Of a stretch of DNA of 64,000 nucleotides, positions 30,811-43,320 are shown piece after piece. The notes under the pieces were generated by a model, which saw nothing but the letters and a program-made list of their open reading frames with translations, searched no databases and was not told the origin of the DNA. Position 1 is the stretch's first letter; the number at the start of each line of letters is the position of its first letter. The translations under genes were made by a program, and so were the position numbers. The stretch comes from Dromiciops gliroides (lineage: Eukaryota; Chordata; Mammalia; Microbiotheria; Microbiotheriidae). Location: positions 476,240,617 through 476,304,616 of the forward strand of contig NC_057864.1 of NCBI RefSeq assembly GCF_019393635.1, written 5' to 3'.

Positions 30811-33800
30811 ATGTGGCGCTGGACCCGGGCCTGGAGGGGTCTCTGGGGGGTGGCCTTGGAGCCCCCACTGCCCTCTCGGGGGCCCAGCCTCCCTTGGGCC
30901 CCGGCCGCGCACGGGAGCAGCGGCCCCAGGTCAGCCGAGGACACCGGGACACGGGAGGGGGTGGCGGGTAGGAGTCCCTTCCCCACTCTTCTTTCCACGT
31001 CGCCCCCCACTCTGCCTCCCCCTTCCCCGCCTTGGCCCCCTCCCTCGTCTCCCTTCTGGGGTTCTCACACTCACTTCATTCAGCCTTTATCCCCAGGTTC
31101 CTCTGCCCCCCCATGAGACCCCTCCCCTCCTCCCCCAGCCCCCCTGATCTGGACCATCGCGCCCCCCCCCCAGGCCAGTGCCCCTCTCCTACAAGCTGCT
31201 GGACTCCCAGGACACCCACCCGCCCCTGGTCTTCCTGCACGGCTTGTTTGGCAGCAAAATGAACTTCCAGTCCATCGCCAAGGCCCTGGGGCAGCAGACG
31301 GGCAGGAAGGTGAGGAGGACCCCAGTGATGGGCGAGGGTCACGGAGAGCGGGCGCACCGAGACCCCCGCGACCACGTGCCGTGATTGGGGGACCCCCAGA
31401 AACAGCTCCCTGAGAATGCCTGGAACCCTCCTTGGAAGCGGGGTGGTGGGGAAGGCCACAGGGGCTTCTCAGATGGGGTGCCTGTTTTCTCCCCAAAACT
31501 TTTCTTTCCTTCTTTGTGACTGTTGGGGTTGGGGCCAGACCAGTTGGGTCTGGGAACGTTCTGGTGGGAACGTGGGGAGAAGGGCCCTAGAACTGGGGAC
31601 AGGAACCATGTATCCCCCCTTGGACCCTCAGCAAAGAGAAGTCACTGAGCTTCAGTTTCCCCTAAAAAATAAGAAGAATCCCTCACCTAAGGCAGGTAAA
31701 GGGCTTTGTAAACCCTGAAGCTATTTAAATGTCACCTGTTAATAATATGTGTGTACCTGATGCTCTTGGTTTGGACCAGGGTTCAAATCCTGACTTTACT
31801 TCTTGCTACCCATCTGGAAGTAACTTTCTTCTCAGGGTTCAGTCTCCTCATCTGTAAAATGGACTGACTAGAGAGCCTTTGAGGTCCCTTCTAGCTCTCC
31901 TTCTGGGATGCTGCAGTCCCTCCCAGGGTCCCTGCTTCCTCTGGTCTCAGGCACCTCTTGTCACCTCTTGCCACCTCTTGTCAGGGTCTGCTCTCCCCCC
32001 CCCCCATCTGCCTCAGTACCCAGGCCAACCTCTCCAAGGTGGGGAGAGGCCTCATGTGGGAAACTGACAGCTCCATGTCTCTGTCCCCAGGTGCTGACAG
32101 TGGATGCCCGGAACCATGGAGATAGCCCCCACAGCCCTGATTCCAGCTATGAGGCCATGAGCGCCGACCTTCAGGCCCTCCTGCCCCAGCTTGGCCTGGC
32201 CCCCTGCGTCCTCATCGGACACAGCATGGGGGGCAAGACAGCCATGATACTGGCACTGCAGAGGGTAGGAGCGGGCCCAGGAGAGCCATGGGGAGGGGGA
32301 GGGAAGGAGGGACCAAGGTAGGGAGAGAAGGAATTATCAAATGCTTAACTTTGTGCCAGAACAGTGCCTGCCCTTGAATCCTAAGGTTTGGGGGGTGGAG
32401 GAGGGGGTTATCAGTGGTGTTCAGGGAGGGACATTTTGGTTCAGAAAGTTACAGGGGTGGCAGTGGCGGAATGTGAGCAGTAGATTTTGGGACCCTCCTA
32501 GGAACAGTCTTCCATCACAGCCCCCTGGAGGACTGAGGAGGAAGAGCTAGGGTATACCCAAGGCAGCCAAGTTGAAGAAGATATCCAGGGTAAACAGAAG
32601 GCACTTAATCAATGCTTATTGCATGGCTGGGCACCCACCAGTCAGGACTGGGAGGGCCCAGGGCCAGTGTCAGGAGATGAAAGTTCTAGGGCTTGGTCTG
32701 GTCCCTGAGCTGAGGAGCCTTTGGAAGGGGATGAAGATGGGAGGAACAAGAGGGTTGCATCCGGGGCATAGAGTGAGGCTTTCTTTGTGCATCTCTTCCT
32801 CCTGAATCCTAATGGATGAGAGGATGCGTCCAGTGCCCGAGCACTGGGAGGCTTCAGAGTTCCAGTCCAAGTGCTAAGACTTGCCCTCCTGCCCTTGCTC
32901 TGACATCACCCCAGCTCTGGATGGAGGGGCACCATCAGCACATGGCCCCGGGCTCCTCTACCTCTGGCCCGTGGGGCTCCCTCCCTTCCCCACCTGCCCT
33001 GCCTCAGTGACGCCCACGAGGGCACTGCAGGTCACCCTGGGGGTGGCTTTTCCCGCAGCCAGAGCTGGTGGAACGCCTGATCTTGGTGGATATCAGCCCG
33101 TTGCCAACCACGGCCATCTCAGACTTCTCTTCCTACTTGGCAGCCATGAAGTCCATGCAAATCCCCAAGGAGCTGCCCCTCTCTCAGGCCCGCAAAGTGG
33201 CACACGAGCAGCTCAGTCATATCATCAAGGTAATCCTGCCACACCTGTTGGGCAGACCACTACCGAAGCTGTCCTACAGCAGAGTAGGGGGTCTCGGTCC
33301 TCTGAAGAATAGAGAAGGAAAGTCCCTGGGACCCCCAGGAAAGACCAGAGGACCTGGCTCCCTCTCCTTCCTCTGGTGCTTCCTGCCAGGGGCAGCTCAT
33401 CTGTACAGGGAGGGGGTGGGGGCCAGCTGTACTCTGACATCCCTTCCACCTCTAAAGCCATGGCCCTTTTCTCGGGGCTGGGAGAGTCAGGTGCCTGCTG
33501 AGCCAGGATGGAGGTCCCTGGTTAGAGACTGAGCTGGGGGTGGGCATGGGCCTGGCACGAGAGTGAGGGAAGAAAGGAACCAGGAGTCCAGGGGAGTGTG
33601 CCAGCTAAGGCCGCCTGCCCCCCAGGACGTCGCTGTACGGCAGTTCCTCCTCACCAATCTGGTGAAAACCAACGGGCAGTTCATGTGGAGGGTCAACGTC
33701 GAGGCGCTAACCCAGCAGATGGACAAGATCATGGACTTCCCCCGGCTCCAGAAATCCTACCCTGGGCCCACACTCTTCCTCAGTGGTGCTAACTCCGAAT

Positions 33801-34033
33801 TCATCCAGTAAGGCTGGGCCAGGGAGAGGGGGTGGGGGGCGGGGGAGGGACATTCATCTCCCTTTGTGCCTCTCTCTCAATGTCCACTCTACCTCTACAG
33901 GCCGAGTCACCATCCTGAGATCAAGCGTCTGTTCCCGCAAGCCCAGATCCTGTCTATCCCAGGGGCCGGCCACTGGATCCATGCCGACCAACCCCAGGAC
34001 TTCATGGCCAGTGTTAAACGCTTTCTGTCCTAG
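30811..34033 (+). CDS. ABHD11: ABHD11, alpha/beta-hydrolase domain protein 11 (6 coding exons, complete)
   Basis: Coding exons are 30811-30929, 31174-31309, 32091-32264, 33059-33229, 33626-33807 and 33901-34033 (TAG). All introns are GT-AG, and the 915 nt encode 304 residues; human ABHD11 has 315. The N-terminus (MWRWTRAWRGLWG) is Arg/Trp-rich and looks like a mitochondrial presequence. Residues 60-67 (FLHGLFGS) hold the HG oxyanion motif. The nucleophile elbow GHSMGG places Ser130, the VDISP strand gives Asp154, and GHWIHA gives His285, so the triad is complete. From family knowledge, ABHD11 is a mitochondrial matrix serine hydrolase that associates with the 2-oxoglutarate dehydrogenase complex and protects its lipoylation. 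The start was chosen because it opens the presequence, sits directly downstream of the CpG-rich promoter and matches the human N-terminus. Intron lengths are 244, 781, 794, 396 and 93 bp; intron 2 holds a MIR near 31780-31890. No coding damage is seen. Confidence 0.97.
31780..31895 (+). mobile_element. MIR SINE in ABHD11 intron 2
   Basis: GGTTCAAATCCTGACTTTAC, AGTCTCCTCATCTGTAAAAT, GAGGTCCCTTCTAGCTCTCC. Confidence 0.75.
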
Positions 34034-34176
34034 CAGTCGGTTGGCCTCCCTCTCCCCATCTCCACCAGTTCTCGAGCACTCAGAGGACCCTGGAGACCAG
34101 GGAGAGCTTCCTGCTGGTGAATCAGGAAGCTTCCAGGCCCCAGTGGGCACCACAAGCAGTGTTTCAGACTTTAACC

Positions 34177-34182
34177 AATAAA
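34177..34182 (+). terminator. ABHD11: ABHD11 poly(A) signal
   Basis: Canonical AATAAA, 144 nt after the stop codon, followed by GT/T-rich sequence (AAGTGTTCC) suited to cleavage near 34195-34200. The 3' UTR is therefore only about 160 nt. Confidence 0.85.
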
Positions 34183-34499
34183 AGTGTTCCCAGCCCTCTC
34201 ACCTCTGTTAGCCCCACCAGGAGTAGAATAGGTGGGTGATTGAGCCACGGTGAGGATTGGAAAGGTCATGTGGCCCCCAGAGACCCTTGAGTCTCTGTAT
34301 CTGGCTTTGGGTCTGCCTGCTGGAGCTGTCAATCCATGGGGGTGGGTGGGGGGGTGTTGACTAGCCACATCATTCAAATGGAGTGATTACAACAAAATGA
34401 GTGGTCCCTGAAGCCCCTCCAGGAGAGAAGCTGGCGGGGGGGAGGGGGGGGTGCAGCTGAAAGTCCAGGCCTTTGGTTAACCTCATGAAGCTGGGGTCT

Positions 34500-35100
34500 T
34501 CAACAGTAATTTAGAAATGGGAAAAGGTTAAGGTTTGGGGGGAAAAATAGTTTATTTTGGACATGTTGAGTTTGAGGTGCTTGCAGGCTCTCTGGTTTGA
34601 GGTATCCAAAAAGCAGTTGATGGGAAACAATATCATAGGAGAGGTTAGAACCAGATCCGAGCCCATGGGAACTGATGAGATCACCGTGCAAGATGCCCCG
34701 GATGAAGCCTTGAGAGAGGCCCACAATCATGGGCATGTGGAGGAAGAACCAGTAGGGCTCAGCATCCCCAAAACCTAGAAGGGAATGAGTCTTCGAAAGG
34801 AAGGGGTGCTACAGAAGCCAAGAAGGATGAGCGTCCAGAGAAACCACTAGAAGGGGTGTTCAAGGGGGCATTTGGTAATGGGAGGGATGAGGTGAGAACC
34901 TGGAAGTGTAGAGATATCTGGAGTTTGGCTGAGAAGGAATGGGAGAGGACATGATTCAAGTCCAGTGTGGTGTGGGTTTTTTTAAAGTTCCCTACTGACA
35001 ACCCTGGAGAAGATCCGGTTTAAGGAGAGAAGAGAAGGTTTGGAACAGCCATGAGGAGTGGGGTGGCCAGTTGTTTTGGATGGGGGACAAGGCTGGCCTT
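34500..35100 (-). mobile_element. Old L2 LINE fragment
   Basis: TTTTGGACATGTTGAGTTTG, CCATGGGAACTGATGAGATC and GACATGATTCAAGTCCAGTG parallel the minus-strand L2 at 40305-42280. Confidence 0.65.
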
Positions 35101-36340
35101 GGGCCGTGTGAAGGCTCACCAGAGATTGGCTAGATGACCCAGTATGTGTATAGGAGTGAAGCAGGAGAGTGGTGGGAATATCCTAGGGTTAGGGAATGCC
35201 AAGTGTAGCCCATGTGAGTTCTGGGAAACCCTCCTCTGCTCCCTCTCTCTCCTCCCCAGCAGCAGTAAGAAGAGGGCAAAGGTTTTGAGGTGGGCTTTGG
35301 GTCAGGAGGCTCCAAAGAAGGGTGTAAAGCAGTGGTCATTTAATTGGGAGATGGACTCTACCCCAGACTTACCACGTCTCAACCCCCATCACCCGTTATC
35401 ATTCACTCGGGTTCCAGTGGTGAAGCAAACTTCCTTGGGGGGAAGAACCCACTACCACCCCCCAACCACCTTGTGCACACCTACACCCCCTCGTCACCTA
35501 CCTCGCTGACAGCATCCCAGGCAGAGTAAGAACCTGCCCTTGCTGGGTTTCATCTCACTCGTCCTGACCCAGCTCAGGGAGCTCTATTGTCTAACTGTTG
35601 AGCGCTAGGAGGTCTGCTAGGCCCTGGGGGAGAGGGATGCAAATAAGAAGGTGCGGGCACCGCCCCCAGGAGCTTCCAGTTTAGTTATAGGAGGGCCCTG
35701 GTTGCTATAAGTATCCATAGGATTAAAAACCAGAAAGGATGTTTAATTTAAACACCAACTCATACAGGTAAAGAAACGGGCCCACTTTACTCCTTGTTAA
35801 GACAAGGGAGATGATTTGCCTACGGTCACAGATAGGAAACGAGGGACATTCTTCCAGAGGCCCTCTTGTCCCTCTCAGTTTATAGATGTCGAAACGACCC
35901 AGAGAAGTTGTGACTTGCCCAAAATAGGTTGTTGGATTTGTTTTGTTTTGGGTTTTTTTCAGAGATTTAAGACTTATTCTTCAATGGCCTCTTCTAAAAT
36001 CAGATATGAATATACCTGTGGTAAGATACACAATGTCTGCCTTCCCATCTCCAGAGGCAGTGAGGGCCCTTGGAGCAGAAGATCTGCCTTTCTTTACACT
36101 TGTCAGTTCTGGGGAAAAGAGCCAAGGCCTGTTCATTAATTAAGGATCCAGACTGCACATTGGGAAATCAACAAAGTCAAGGGCAAAAACAAAGACATTT
36201 TTTTCTGTCAATTCCTCCTTGGGAAAGGAGGGAAGATAGGAAGAATTCCTGAAAGCAAAGAGGAAGCAAGGTTTAAATTTACCAGGTGCTTTCTGCCTTC
36301 TCTCCAAGAGGTTGCAGAGGTAATAAGAATTAGAATAAGA
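35100..36340. other. Unassigned intergenic stretch
   Basis: Mostly unique; a MIR-like scrap lies at 35770-35900. No gene recognised. Confidence 0.5.
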
Positions 36341-36448
36341 TTTCTTTCTTTTTCTTTTTTTCTTTTCTTTTTTTTTTTTTTTGCCCAGGAACACACAGCT
36401 AGTAAGTGTCAGGTATCTGAGGTCAGATTTGAACACCTAGCTGCCTCG
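36340..36448 (-). mobile_element. CORE-SINE fragment
   Basis: T-rich tail, then GCCCAGGAACACACAGCTAG and TTTGAACACCTAGCTGCC; the middle is deleted. Confidence 0.8.
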
Positions 36449-36514
36449 TTCGATTAAGATTTGAATCCAGGTCCTCTGAATCCAGAGCTTGTGTTCTTGC
36501 CATTATACTGAAAT

Positions 36515-36830
36515 ATAGAAACAATCCCTGCTCTCAAGAAGCTTACATTCTAATGTGGGAAACATGATGGAAATAAGTAGGTATATAAGGAGCAGAAGGA
36601 AGATACCTTTGGTGAAGGAAGGCCCTACCAGCTGGAGTTGATAAGAAAGACCTCTTTGAGAAGACCAATTTGAACCAAGTCTTGAGGGAAACCAGAGTTG
36701 TCAAGAGGTAGAAACAAAGAGAGAGAGAGAGCTTTACAGGTGTTGGAAATGACAAGTGCAAAGGCATGGAGACAGGAAATGAAGTTTCATGTATGAAGAA
36801 CGGCAAGTAGACATTTTGCCTGCCTCTTGA
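36515..36830 (-). mobile_element. L2 LINE 3' fragment
   Basis: CTCTCAAGAAGCTTACATTC, AACCAAGTCTTGAGGGAAAC, AAGTGCAAAGGCATGGAGAC match L2 3' UTR read in reverse. Confidence 0.75.
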
Positions 36831-36979
36831 GGACTGGGTGGAAACAACGTGAAATGCTCTGCCCGATTCAGGGCCATATTTGAGTCCTCATTCAATTCTC
36901 CCCAACTGAGCTAGAAAAGCTGGTACCTTGGGGTATTGTACCAGGAGCAGAAGAGGAGGGAGCTTCCAACTTGCAACTC

Positions 36980-37130
36980 TCTCTTTTTTTTTTTTTTTTG
37001 TGAGGCAATTGGGGTTAAGTGACTTGCCCAGGGTTACACAGCTAGTAAGTGTCAAGTGTCTGAGGCCAGATTTGAACTCAGGTCCTCCTGAATCCAGGGT
37101 CGGTGCTTTATCCACTGCACCACCTTGCAG
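36980..37130 (-). mobile_element. CORE-SINE (Mar1/WSINE1 type)
   Basis: Minus-strand copy with T run; the terminal AGCTGCCCC is altered to TGCAGTTC. Confidence 0.9.
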
Positions 37131-37167
37131 TTCTCTTGAGCGGCAGCCATTAAGAGTCCAAAATGTG

Positions 37168-37330
37168 GGGGCGGCTAAGTGGCACAGTGGATGGAGCACC
37201 GGCCCTGGATTCAGGAGGACCTGAGTTCAAATCCAGACTCAAACACTTGACACTTGCTAGCTGTGTGACCCTGGGCAAGTCACTTAACCCTCATTGCCCT
37301 GCCCAAAAAATTGAAAATTCAAAAAAAAAA
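37168..37330 (+). mobile_element. CORE-SINE (Mar1/WSINE1 type)
   Basis: Full-length plus copy; AAAATGTG flanks it. Tail AAAAAATTGAAAATTC. Confidence 0.91.
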
Positions 37331-37611
37331 TTCAAAATGTGATTCCAGATGGGATAGGGGGAGCAAGGCTCCTTCCCTTCTTCAAAAGTTTCCTCTTGTT
37401 ACAATTGAAAATACTCCAAAATAAGTCTTTCTCCAGTCTAAAGTCCTTTCCTGTTTTGCCAAAATAAAGGAATCATTATCAGTACTTAACCTTCTCAGGA
37501 AACAACCACCCTCCACTAAATCCTTTTTCTCTAACTCGACCTAACTCTTTCTTTTAGGAAGGAGTACAAATGGACAGGAATAAAGGTATAAATAAATGGT
37601 CTAGGAATTAA

Positions 37612-37875
37612 GGTAGCTAGGTGAGACAGTGAATCAACTGCCAGGCTTGGAGTCAGGAAGATTCATCTTCCTGAGTTCAAATCTGGCTTCAGACACTTAA
37701 GGGCTGTGTGACCCTGGACAAGTCACTTCATCCTCTTTGCTTCAGTTTCCTCACTACCAAATGAGCTGGAGAAGGAAATGTCAAAGTACTCTAGTATCTT
37801 TGCCAAGAAAATCCTAAATGGGGTCACTAAGAATCAGACACACCTAAAAGGACTGAACAACAGCAATAAACAGAC
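37612..37875 (+). mobile_element. CORE-SINE with RTE/BovB-like tail
   Basis: GTAGCTAGGTGAGACAGTGA head, core, then AGCTGGAGAAGGAAATGTCA, CTTTGCCAAGAAAATCC, CACTAAGAATCAGACACACC. Confidence 0.85.
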
Positions 37876-38202
37876 TCAGAACAGAAAATACCTTAATCTA
37901 GTTAATACCATTGGTTTATTCCCAGGCTCTGAAGATATTTGGGTAATGATCAGAATAAGGGGAACATCCTTGATCACTTTAATGGAAAGTATTTCTTGAG
38001 TTCACGTTTGACCAACTGAAAAGGAATGGTCAGAGAGTCATTAAATGGTTTTAGGAAAATGAGTCTCCAAGGGCATGCCAAAAGTTAGATGATTATTTTT
38101 CTGTTTGATGAAGCAAACCATTAACTGAATTCTTACTGACACTCTGAATCCTTGTTCATCCTGGACTGTGAAATATTCTTTCTTCAAGGATCCTATACCG
38201 TG

Positions 38203-38345
38203 GGGGCAGCTAGGTGGTGCTGTAGATAAAGCACTGACCCTGGTTTCAGGAGGACCTGAGTTCAAATCCAGCCTCAGTCACATGACACTTTCTAGCTGTG
38301 TGACCTTGGGCAAGTCACTTAACTCTCATTGCCCTGCCCCCCCCA
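38203..38345 (+). mobile_element. CORE-SINE (Mar1/WSINE1 type)
   Basis: Full-length plus copy ending in a C/A tract. AGGATCCTATAC on both sides. Confidence 0.93.
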
Positions 38346-38488
38346 AAGGATCCTATACAGTTTATCCCTTCCACATTGTGGGGGTTAGGGATACAGTGTC
38401 CCTGTGATCTGGAAAATCCACATAAAAATTGTTGGCCTCCCTTCATACCAGAAAAGAAGGCCTAATGGTTATAGAGTTTTTAAATGTT

Positions 38489-38542
38489 TATATATATTTA
38501 TATTTATATTTATATACACACACACACATATATATATATATG
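38489..38542. repeat. TATATT / (CA)(TA) simple sequence
   Basis: Alternating TATATTTA then ACACACATATATATA. Confidence 0.9.
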
Positions 38543-38926
38543 CATGTGGCTTCCTTCCATTTGATTTCCTATGCCAACCTACGATATATTGAAACCACAA
38601 TAGGGAAAAGTCTCAATGTGGAAGGGATAACTAAATTGTGACCTAAAATGACTTTTGTTAAGAGAAGATATGTCTAATACATGAGGAGTGTGTCTGCTTG
38701 GATGATTCTCTTTCTAAACAGAAAAAATACTTAGATTAGAATAATTTTAATTCATAAAATTGTTCATGCCAGGTTTGTGCCCCAAACCTGGAGAACAGTA
38801 TTTTTTTTTTAATTTCACCAATACCCTGTCAAAGCTGGTGCCCCGCACTCTCAGCTCCCTGCTCCACACACACTATACAGACTCCACTAGCTGGGACTGT
38901 CCAGGAAGCCGGGGCTGCCTTGCCTC

Positions 38927-38928
<2 letters not shown>

Positions 38929-38975
<47 letters not shown>
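38929..38975. repeat. (GT)n microsatellite
   Basis: About 22 GT units. Confidence 0.96.
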
Positions 38976-38977
<2 letters not shown>

Positions 38978-40300
38978 TTCCTTTCCTCCAGCATCGATTT
39001 TGTGAGCCTGGAAGGAGTCATGAATACTGGGAAGAAGTAGCAGAGGCTACAAGAGTAGTTTCAGGTTTAGCATCAATAGAAATAGTGGATCAGTAAGAAG
39101 ATGGTCATCAGAGACAAAACCAGGGGGAGAGAGACACAAACACAGAGACACAGAGAAATGAAGAAAAGGAAGGAGGCAAAGAGGGAGCGTGGAAGAAAAA
39201 CCAGACTGCTTTGATTGGACTATAAGTAGAGGTAAAATTAAAGATGGATAATTAGCAGCCTCAAAAAGAAAACTATGCCCCCAACATAGCTTGAATTACA
39301 CTAGTAGTAATAAGTCATTGGATTCTGATCTAATCATTCTATGATTCTTGCTCAACCCCCAACATAGCTTGAATTATACTAGTAGTAATAAGTCATTGGA
39401 TTCTGTTCTAATAATTCTATGATTCTTGCTCAGCATTCCATTTTCTATGTTCCAGTTCCATACCTAATTTTGTTATATGCTGGATACTTCTTTTACTTCC
39501 TCCTAAACTAGAGCCAAAGGTGGATTTGTTGCTCCAGGGTCTGAGATGGGAGTGGAATAAAGCCTGGGGGACCCTAATTCCCCTAGGAGAAAGACTGACA
39601 ATCCCAGAGTAATGAACCCAGGGTAAATGTCATGAGGGTAAATGTCAGCTATTGCCTCAGTGGAACACCTGACTGTCCATCTCACTCTAGCCAAATAACC
39701 ACCCCCCCATTCTTTTCCAGTCATAAATTTGTATGTGTGGACTTTTTTTTTTACCAGTGATGTGATGCTTACATAAAGTATTAGCTTAGGATGGGTTGTT
39801 GCATGGGTAAAAATCAAGCCAAGGGGATTGAATTCACTCAGAATTCAAAACTGCTCTGCTTAAGTTACCAGCCCAGGTCTCTTAGCAAGCAGTTACCATC
39901 CTATTGTCCACTAGAGGGAACTCGAGACTACAAAAGCGTGAACTGTGTCCTCCAAGGGATGGTCCTTTGTTCCAAGACATTTGGGGTCATTAAAGGAGCT
40001 ATAGGATTTCCTAAAGGAAATCCAGCCTCCTCCCCACTTCTTGTTTAAATCTGAACAGACCTCACTGGCTATGGGCTATTTTTGGCTGAGATACAAACAT
40101 ATCTTATAATACAAAAATATGGATATATTATCATGTGTATATTACATATTATAATATATAAATGTGTGTATGTATTGTAATATATTTATATAAAATATAT
40201 ATGTATGTGTGTATATGCATACACATACACATTGCCCATCTAACTGCATATCATAATCTGGACGATAGGCATTCTTCATTCTTCGTTGACTTGGTTTTTC
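38976..40300. other. Unassigned intergenic stretch
   Basis: Holds the 78-bp duplication and TA-rich sequence at 40090-40230. The 104-codon minus frame at 39503-39817 has no recognised motif. Confidence 0.5.
39278..39433 (+). repeat. 78-bp tandem duplication
   Basis: CCCCCAACATAGCTTGAATT at 39278 recurs at 39356. The two 78-bp copies differ at about four positions. The sequence is otherwise unassigned. Confidence 0.93.
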
Positions 40301-40304
40301 CTAT

Positions 40305-42280
40305 TAACAAATCAATCAAATGTATTTATTAAGTACCTACTATGTGTCAGGCACTGTGTTAAGTGCTAGGGATACCAAAAAAAGGTAAAAGATAGTCCCT
40401 GCCCTCAAGGAGGTTGCAATCTAATAGGGAAATGACATACAAACAAATATCTACAAAACAAATCTATATAAAGGATAAATAGGAAATAATTAACAGAGGA
40501 AAGGCACTACAATTAAGAAGTGTCAGGAAAGGCTTCCTATAAAATATGGGATTTTAGTTGAGACTCAAAGCCAGGGAAATCAGTAGGCAGAGTTGAGGAG
40601 GGGGAACATTCTAGGCATGGGAAACAGAGAAAATGTCCAGCGCCAAAAGATGGAGGGTCTTGTTTGTGAGACAACCAGGAGGCCAGTGTCACTGGATAGC
40701 ATTTTGTATTTGTTCCTGGAGGCAACTGGGAGCCACTGGAGTAGTGTCATGGTTGGACCAGCACTTTAAGAAAATCACTTTAGCGGCTGAATGGAAGATG
40801 GACTGAAGCAGGGAGAGACTTGAGACAGGCAGACCCCCAGAAGCTAATTGCAATAATCCAGGCATGAGGTGATGAGAGCTGTACCAGAATGGGGGCAAGG
40901 GTCTGAGGAGACAAGGAAGCATGTTTGAGAGATATTACAAAGGTGAAATTGACAGGCCTTGGCAACATATTGGATATGGGGGGCAGGGCGGCATGGTGAG
41001 AGACAGTGAGGAGTTGAGGATAACACCTAAACTTTGGACCTGAGGGACTGGGAGAATGCTGTTGCCCTCTACAGTGACAGGGAAGGTAGAGTGGAGGAGG
41101 GTTTACAGGAAAAGAGAAGGAATCCCATTTGTACATATTCTTTTCTTTTCTTTTCTTTTTTTGTGGGGCATTGGGGGGTTAAGTGACTTGCCCAGGGTCA
41201 CACAGCTAGTAATTGTCAAGTGTCTGAGGCTGGATTTGAACTCAGGTCCTCCTAAACCCAAGGCCAGTGCTTTATCCACTGAGCCACCTAGCTGCCCCTC
41301 ATTTTGTACATATTGAGTTTAAGATGTCTACTAGATGTCTAGTTCAAGATGTCTGAACGACAGTTGGAGATGCTAGATTGAAGGTCAGCAAAGAAACTGG
41401 GGCAGGAGAGATGGTTTTGAGAGTCATCAGCAGAGATGACAATTAAATCCATGGGGGCTGATGAGATCATAAAGTGAAGTAGAATAGAGGGAGTAGAGAA
41501 AAGGACCCAGGACAGAGCCCTAAGGGAGGGCATGATTTGGAGGAGGAGTCAACAAAGGAGACAGAGGAGTGATCAGAGAGGTAGGAGAACGGGGGCTGGG
41601 GCTTGGCCTGAAAACCTAGAGAGGAGAGAATATCAAGGGTTAGAGAGTAATCAATGGTGTCCAAGGCTGTAGAGAGGTCAAGAAGGATGAGGGTTGAGAA
41701 AAGGCCATTGGTTTTGGCATCTAAGAGATTATGAGTAACTTTGGAGAGGGCAGTTTCATTGGACCCCAGATTGTAAGGGGTTAAGAACAGGGTGAAAGGA
41801 CAGAAAGTGAAGGCTCATTTGTGGATGGTCTTTTCAAGGAGTTTCACTACAAAGGGTAGAAGAGATACAGGAAGGACAATAGATAACAGGGATAGTTTAC
41901 AGGTTAACAGTTAACAGGGAAGGATCAAGTGAGGGCTTTTTCAAGATGAGGGAGAGACAGAGGTGTGTTTGTAGGCAGTAGGAAATGAACCAGTGGAGAG
42001 GGAGAGATTGAAAATAAGAGCGAGGATGACAGAGGGATGACCTGTTGGAAGAGATGAAATGGAATGGGATCACTTGTGAAGGTAGAACCTTGGTAAGGAT
42101 GAAGGCCACTTCATCAGGTGAGACAGGGGAAAAGCAGAGAATGTGATAGATGAGGAAGAGGGGAGAAAAGGGAGCTCATGGTGAATGGCCTCAATTTTTT
42201 CTGTAAAATGTGAGACAGGGAATTCTTGAACATGGAGGTAGTACATCTGTGGGTGATGGCAAGATCAAGGGTATGATCCT
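40305..42280 (-). mobile_element. L2 LINE with recognisable reverse-transcriptase remnants
   Basis: Read on the minus strand, 41467-41700 encodes LILLDLSTALDTIDY and LSSLGF, the L2/CR1 RT block usually LLDLSAAFDTVDH, followed by a GVPQGS-like remnant (LCPGSFSLLPLF). The 3' UTR runs to the terminal AATAAA/TTGATTGATTTG-like end near 40310. About 2 kb, 5'-truncated, with a young SINE inserted at 41144-41297. Degenerate, not a working polymerase. Confidence 0.88.
41144..41297 (-). mobile_element. CORE-SINE inside L2
   Basis: Full-length minus-strand copy. CATTTGTACATATT before and CATTTTGTACATATT after. Confidence 0.93.
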
Positions 42281-42289
42281 TTAAAGATA

Positions 42290-43022
42290 ATTAGACCAAC
42301 CTACAGGAAAGTAGGAGGGGAAGAGGATAAGGAAGGAAAGGTGAAAGAAAGGAGGGCAGAGCAGGGGAGGGGGCAGTCAGAAGTAAAACATTTTTGAGGA
42401 GGAATAGGATAAAAGAAGATAGAAAATAGAGTAAATATCATGGTAAAGGAATAGAATGGAGACTATAATGAAAAAATGTATGGTACCTACTTTGCTGGGC
42501 TATTGTGAAGAAAATTCTTTGTCAAGATTAAGGTACTATATAAAAGTTATGATGATGAAGAACAGGATGCTATCAGAGAAACCTGGAAAGATGTACATGA
42601 ACTGAAGCAGAGTGAAATGTACTATATACAAAATAACAGCAATAGTGTAAGATGATCTGCTGGGAAGCATGTGGTTATTTTCAGCAAGGTAATGATCCAA
42701 TATAATTCTGAAGGACTTATGAAAATTGTAATCCATCTACAGAGAAAGAACTGATGGTATCTGAAAACAAATTGAAACACATTTTTTTGATAATTCCTTA
42801 ATCTGAAGTTTTGTTTTTATCTGTTTTCTCTCACAACCTAGCTAATGTGGGGATGTTTTTCATGACTATTCATGTATAACTTACATTGAATTGTTTGAGT
42901 TCTTGGGGGTGCGGGGGTGGGAAGGAAGGGAAGAAGAGAAGTTGGAACACAAAGTTTTTAAAAATTGATGTCAAAATTTGTTTTTACATGTATTTTGGAA
43001 AATAAAATTCTAAACAGAAAAA
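42290..43022 (+). mobile_element. L1-like element, internally deleted, 3' end
   Basis: Purine-rich L1-like text (TTTTGAGGAGGAATAGGATA) joins directly to GGTACCTACTTTGCTGGGCT and the L1-like 3' end (CAAAATAACAGCAATAGTGT), ending GGAAAATAAAATTCTAAACA. Confidence 0.65.
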
Positions 43023-43037
43023 AAATTAATTAGGCCA

Positions 43038-43320
43038 GGGGGCAGCTAGTTGGCATAGTGGATAAAGCACTGACCCTGGATTCAGGAGGACCTGAGTTCA
43101 AATCTGGCCTTAGACATTTGACACTTACTAGCTGTGTGACCCTGGGCAAGTCACTTAACCCTCATTGCCCTTCAAAAGAAAGGAAGGAAGGAAGGAGGGA
43201 AGGAAGGAAAGAAAAGAAAAGAAAAGAAAAGAAAAGAAAAGAAAAGAAAAGAAAAGAAAAGAAAAGAAAAGAAAAGAAAAGAAAAGAAAAGAAAAGAAAA
43301 GAAAAGAAAAGAAAAGAAAA
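43038..43320 (+). mobile_element. CORE-SINE whose tail became an (AAAAG)n microsatellite
   Basis: Full-length SINE body 43038-43175, then GGAA and about 24 GAAAA units to 43320. A 14-bp target duplication AATTAATTAGGCCA encloses body plus microsatellite, proving that the repeat grew from the SINE tail. Confidence 0.95.

Noticed and set aside
30455-31010. Overlapping 80-165-codon frames on both strands around ABHD11 exon 1
   Set aside because: High G+C removes stop codons; no motif. Only the frame opening at 30811 continues across splice sites into ABHD11.
31076-31496. 127- and 138-codon minus-strand frames opposite ABHD11 exon 2
   Set aside because: Antisense shadows of a GC-rich exon, without splice logic or a known domain.
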